Shown piece by piece: positions 54,414 through 54,526 of a DNA stretch of 54,526 bases (positions within the stretch are counted from its first letter, which is position 1; each line of letters starts with the position of its first letter). The notes under the pieces are model-generated. The model did no database searches, was not told the DNA's origin, and was given only the letters and a program-made list of their open reading frames with translations. Source of the stretch: Desulfovibrio sp. (GTDB lineage: Bacteria; Desulfobacterota; Desulfovibrionia; Desulfovibrionales; Desulfovibrionaceae). The stretch covers positions 1 through 54,526 of the forward strand of contig JAITGC010000014.1 in NCBI GenBank assembly GCA_031280915.1, given 5' to 3'. A program made the position numbers and the translations under genes.

Positions 54414-54526
54414 AATGTGTTCACACTACTTGACAAACGGTGGCAATTATGTTTTTGTTTGAAAATGGAACTGACACTGGAACAATTTGAGCGTATAGCG
54501 GCCCGGTTGCCGCGACAGCGTGGCAA
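54414..54526 (+). mobile_element. Left end of an insertion sequence, truncated by the window edge
   Basis: Directly after the fliR stop comes AATGTGTTCACACTACTTGAC, likely the terminal inverted repeat of an IS, followed by the first codons of a transposase. The right end and target-site duplication are outside the window, so the exact left boundary is a guess. Confidence 0.6.
54465..54526 (+). CDS. IS5-type transposase, N-terminal fragment
   Basis: Only 20 codons are in the window: MELTLEQFERIAARLPRQRG. This start matches the N termini of IS5-family/DUF4096-type transposases (MELT.EQ..RI...LP.QRG). The frame is open to the last base. No Shine-Dalgarno of note, as is common for IS. Confidence rests on pattern memory and position. 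Confidence 0.6.
   Translation, partial: MELTLEQFERIAARLPRQRG

Overview
The window looks like a chromosomal segment of a Desulfovibrionaceae sulfate reducer (Desulfovibrio or a close relative). The inference rests on a lactate-oxidation operon with a fused LutA/LutB-type protein, a futalosine-type menaquinone gene (mqnB) beside a polyprenyl diphosphate synthase and menG/ubiE, two chemotaxis couplers plus fliR, a mod operon, and a uniformly GC-rich base composition by eye. No prophage, CRISPR array or large island is visible. The only mobile DNA is the start of an IS at the right edge.

Layout. 1-6972 (minus): lactate operon glcD-glcF-lutC-lutB-lctP from a sigma70-type promoter at 7121-7148; lctP is cut by the window edge. 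7523-7598: tRNA-Lys(CTT) with its own promoter and terminator. 7690-11978 (plus): dsbD, cheW and a YcaO-TPR protein, the last two separated by a 19-bp hairpin. 11987-12847 (minus): prmA. 13033-17228 (plus): a glycine-zipper small protein, then neuB, an LIC12162-type transferase and a Sel1-repeat protein, a likely sugar-acid surface-glycan group. 17259-24749 (minus): modABC with a candidate operator, an RluA-type synthase, thrC, a hydantoinase-like protein and panB. 24782-26589 (minus): speB and queC, separated by a 260-base gap with a strong sigma54-type promoter and an intrinsic terminator just before speB. 26745-29532 (plus): nth, cheV and a polysaccharide deacetylase. 29601-34978 (minus): a GT61-type glycosyltransferase, thiL, serS, a small unknown gene, a TPR protein and a lipoprotein. 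35304-47771 (plus): a long co-directional run of a small unknown gene, menG/ubiE, a UDP-sugar dehydrogenase, mqnB, polyprenyl synthase, a FIST protein, purL, an RNB-family RNase, plsY and a CgeB-like glycosyltransferase. 47890-50832 (minus): a polar amino-acid ABC transporter. 50966-51835 (minus): purU. 52013-54413 (plus): a membrane/spermidine-synthase fusion and fliR. The IS begins right after the fliR stop.

How the genes fit together. Lactate is imported and oxidised at the membrane, with electrons plausibly passed to menaquinone, and several menaquinone genes lie in the 35-39 kb run. Envelope glycan genes (neuB, LIC12162-type transferase, UDP-HexNAc-type dehydrogenase, GT61, CgeB-like, deacetylase) recur throughout. 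The least expected signals are non-coding: the sigma54-promoter/terminator unit upstream of speB, the inverted repeat over the modA promoter, the hairpin between cheW and ycaO, and the structured leader of the menaquinone run.
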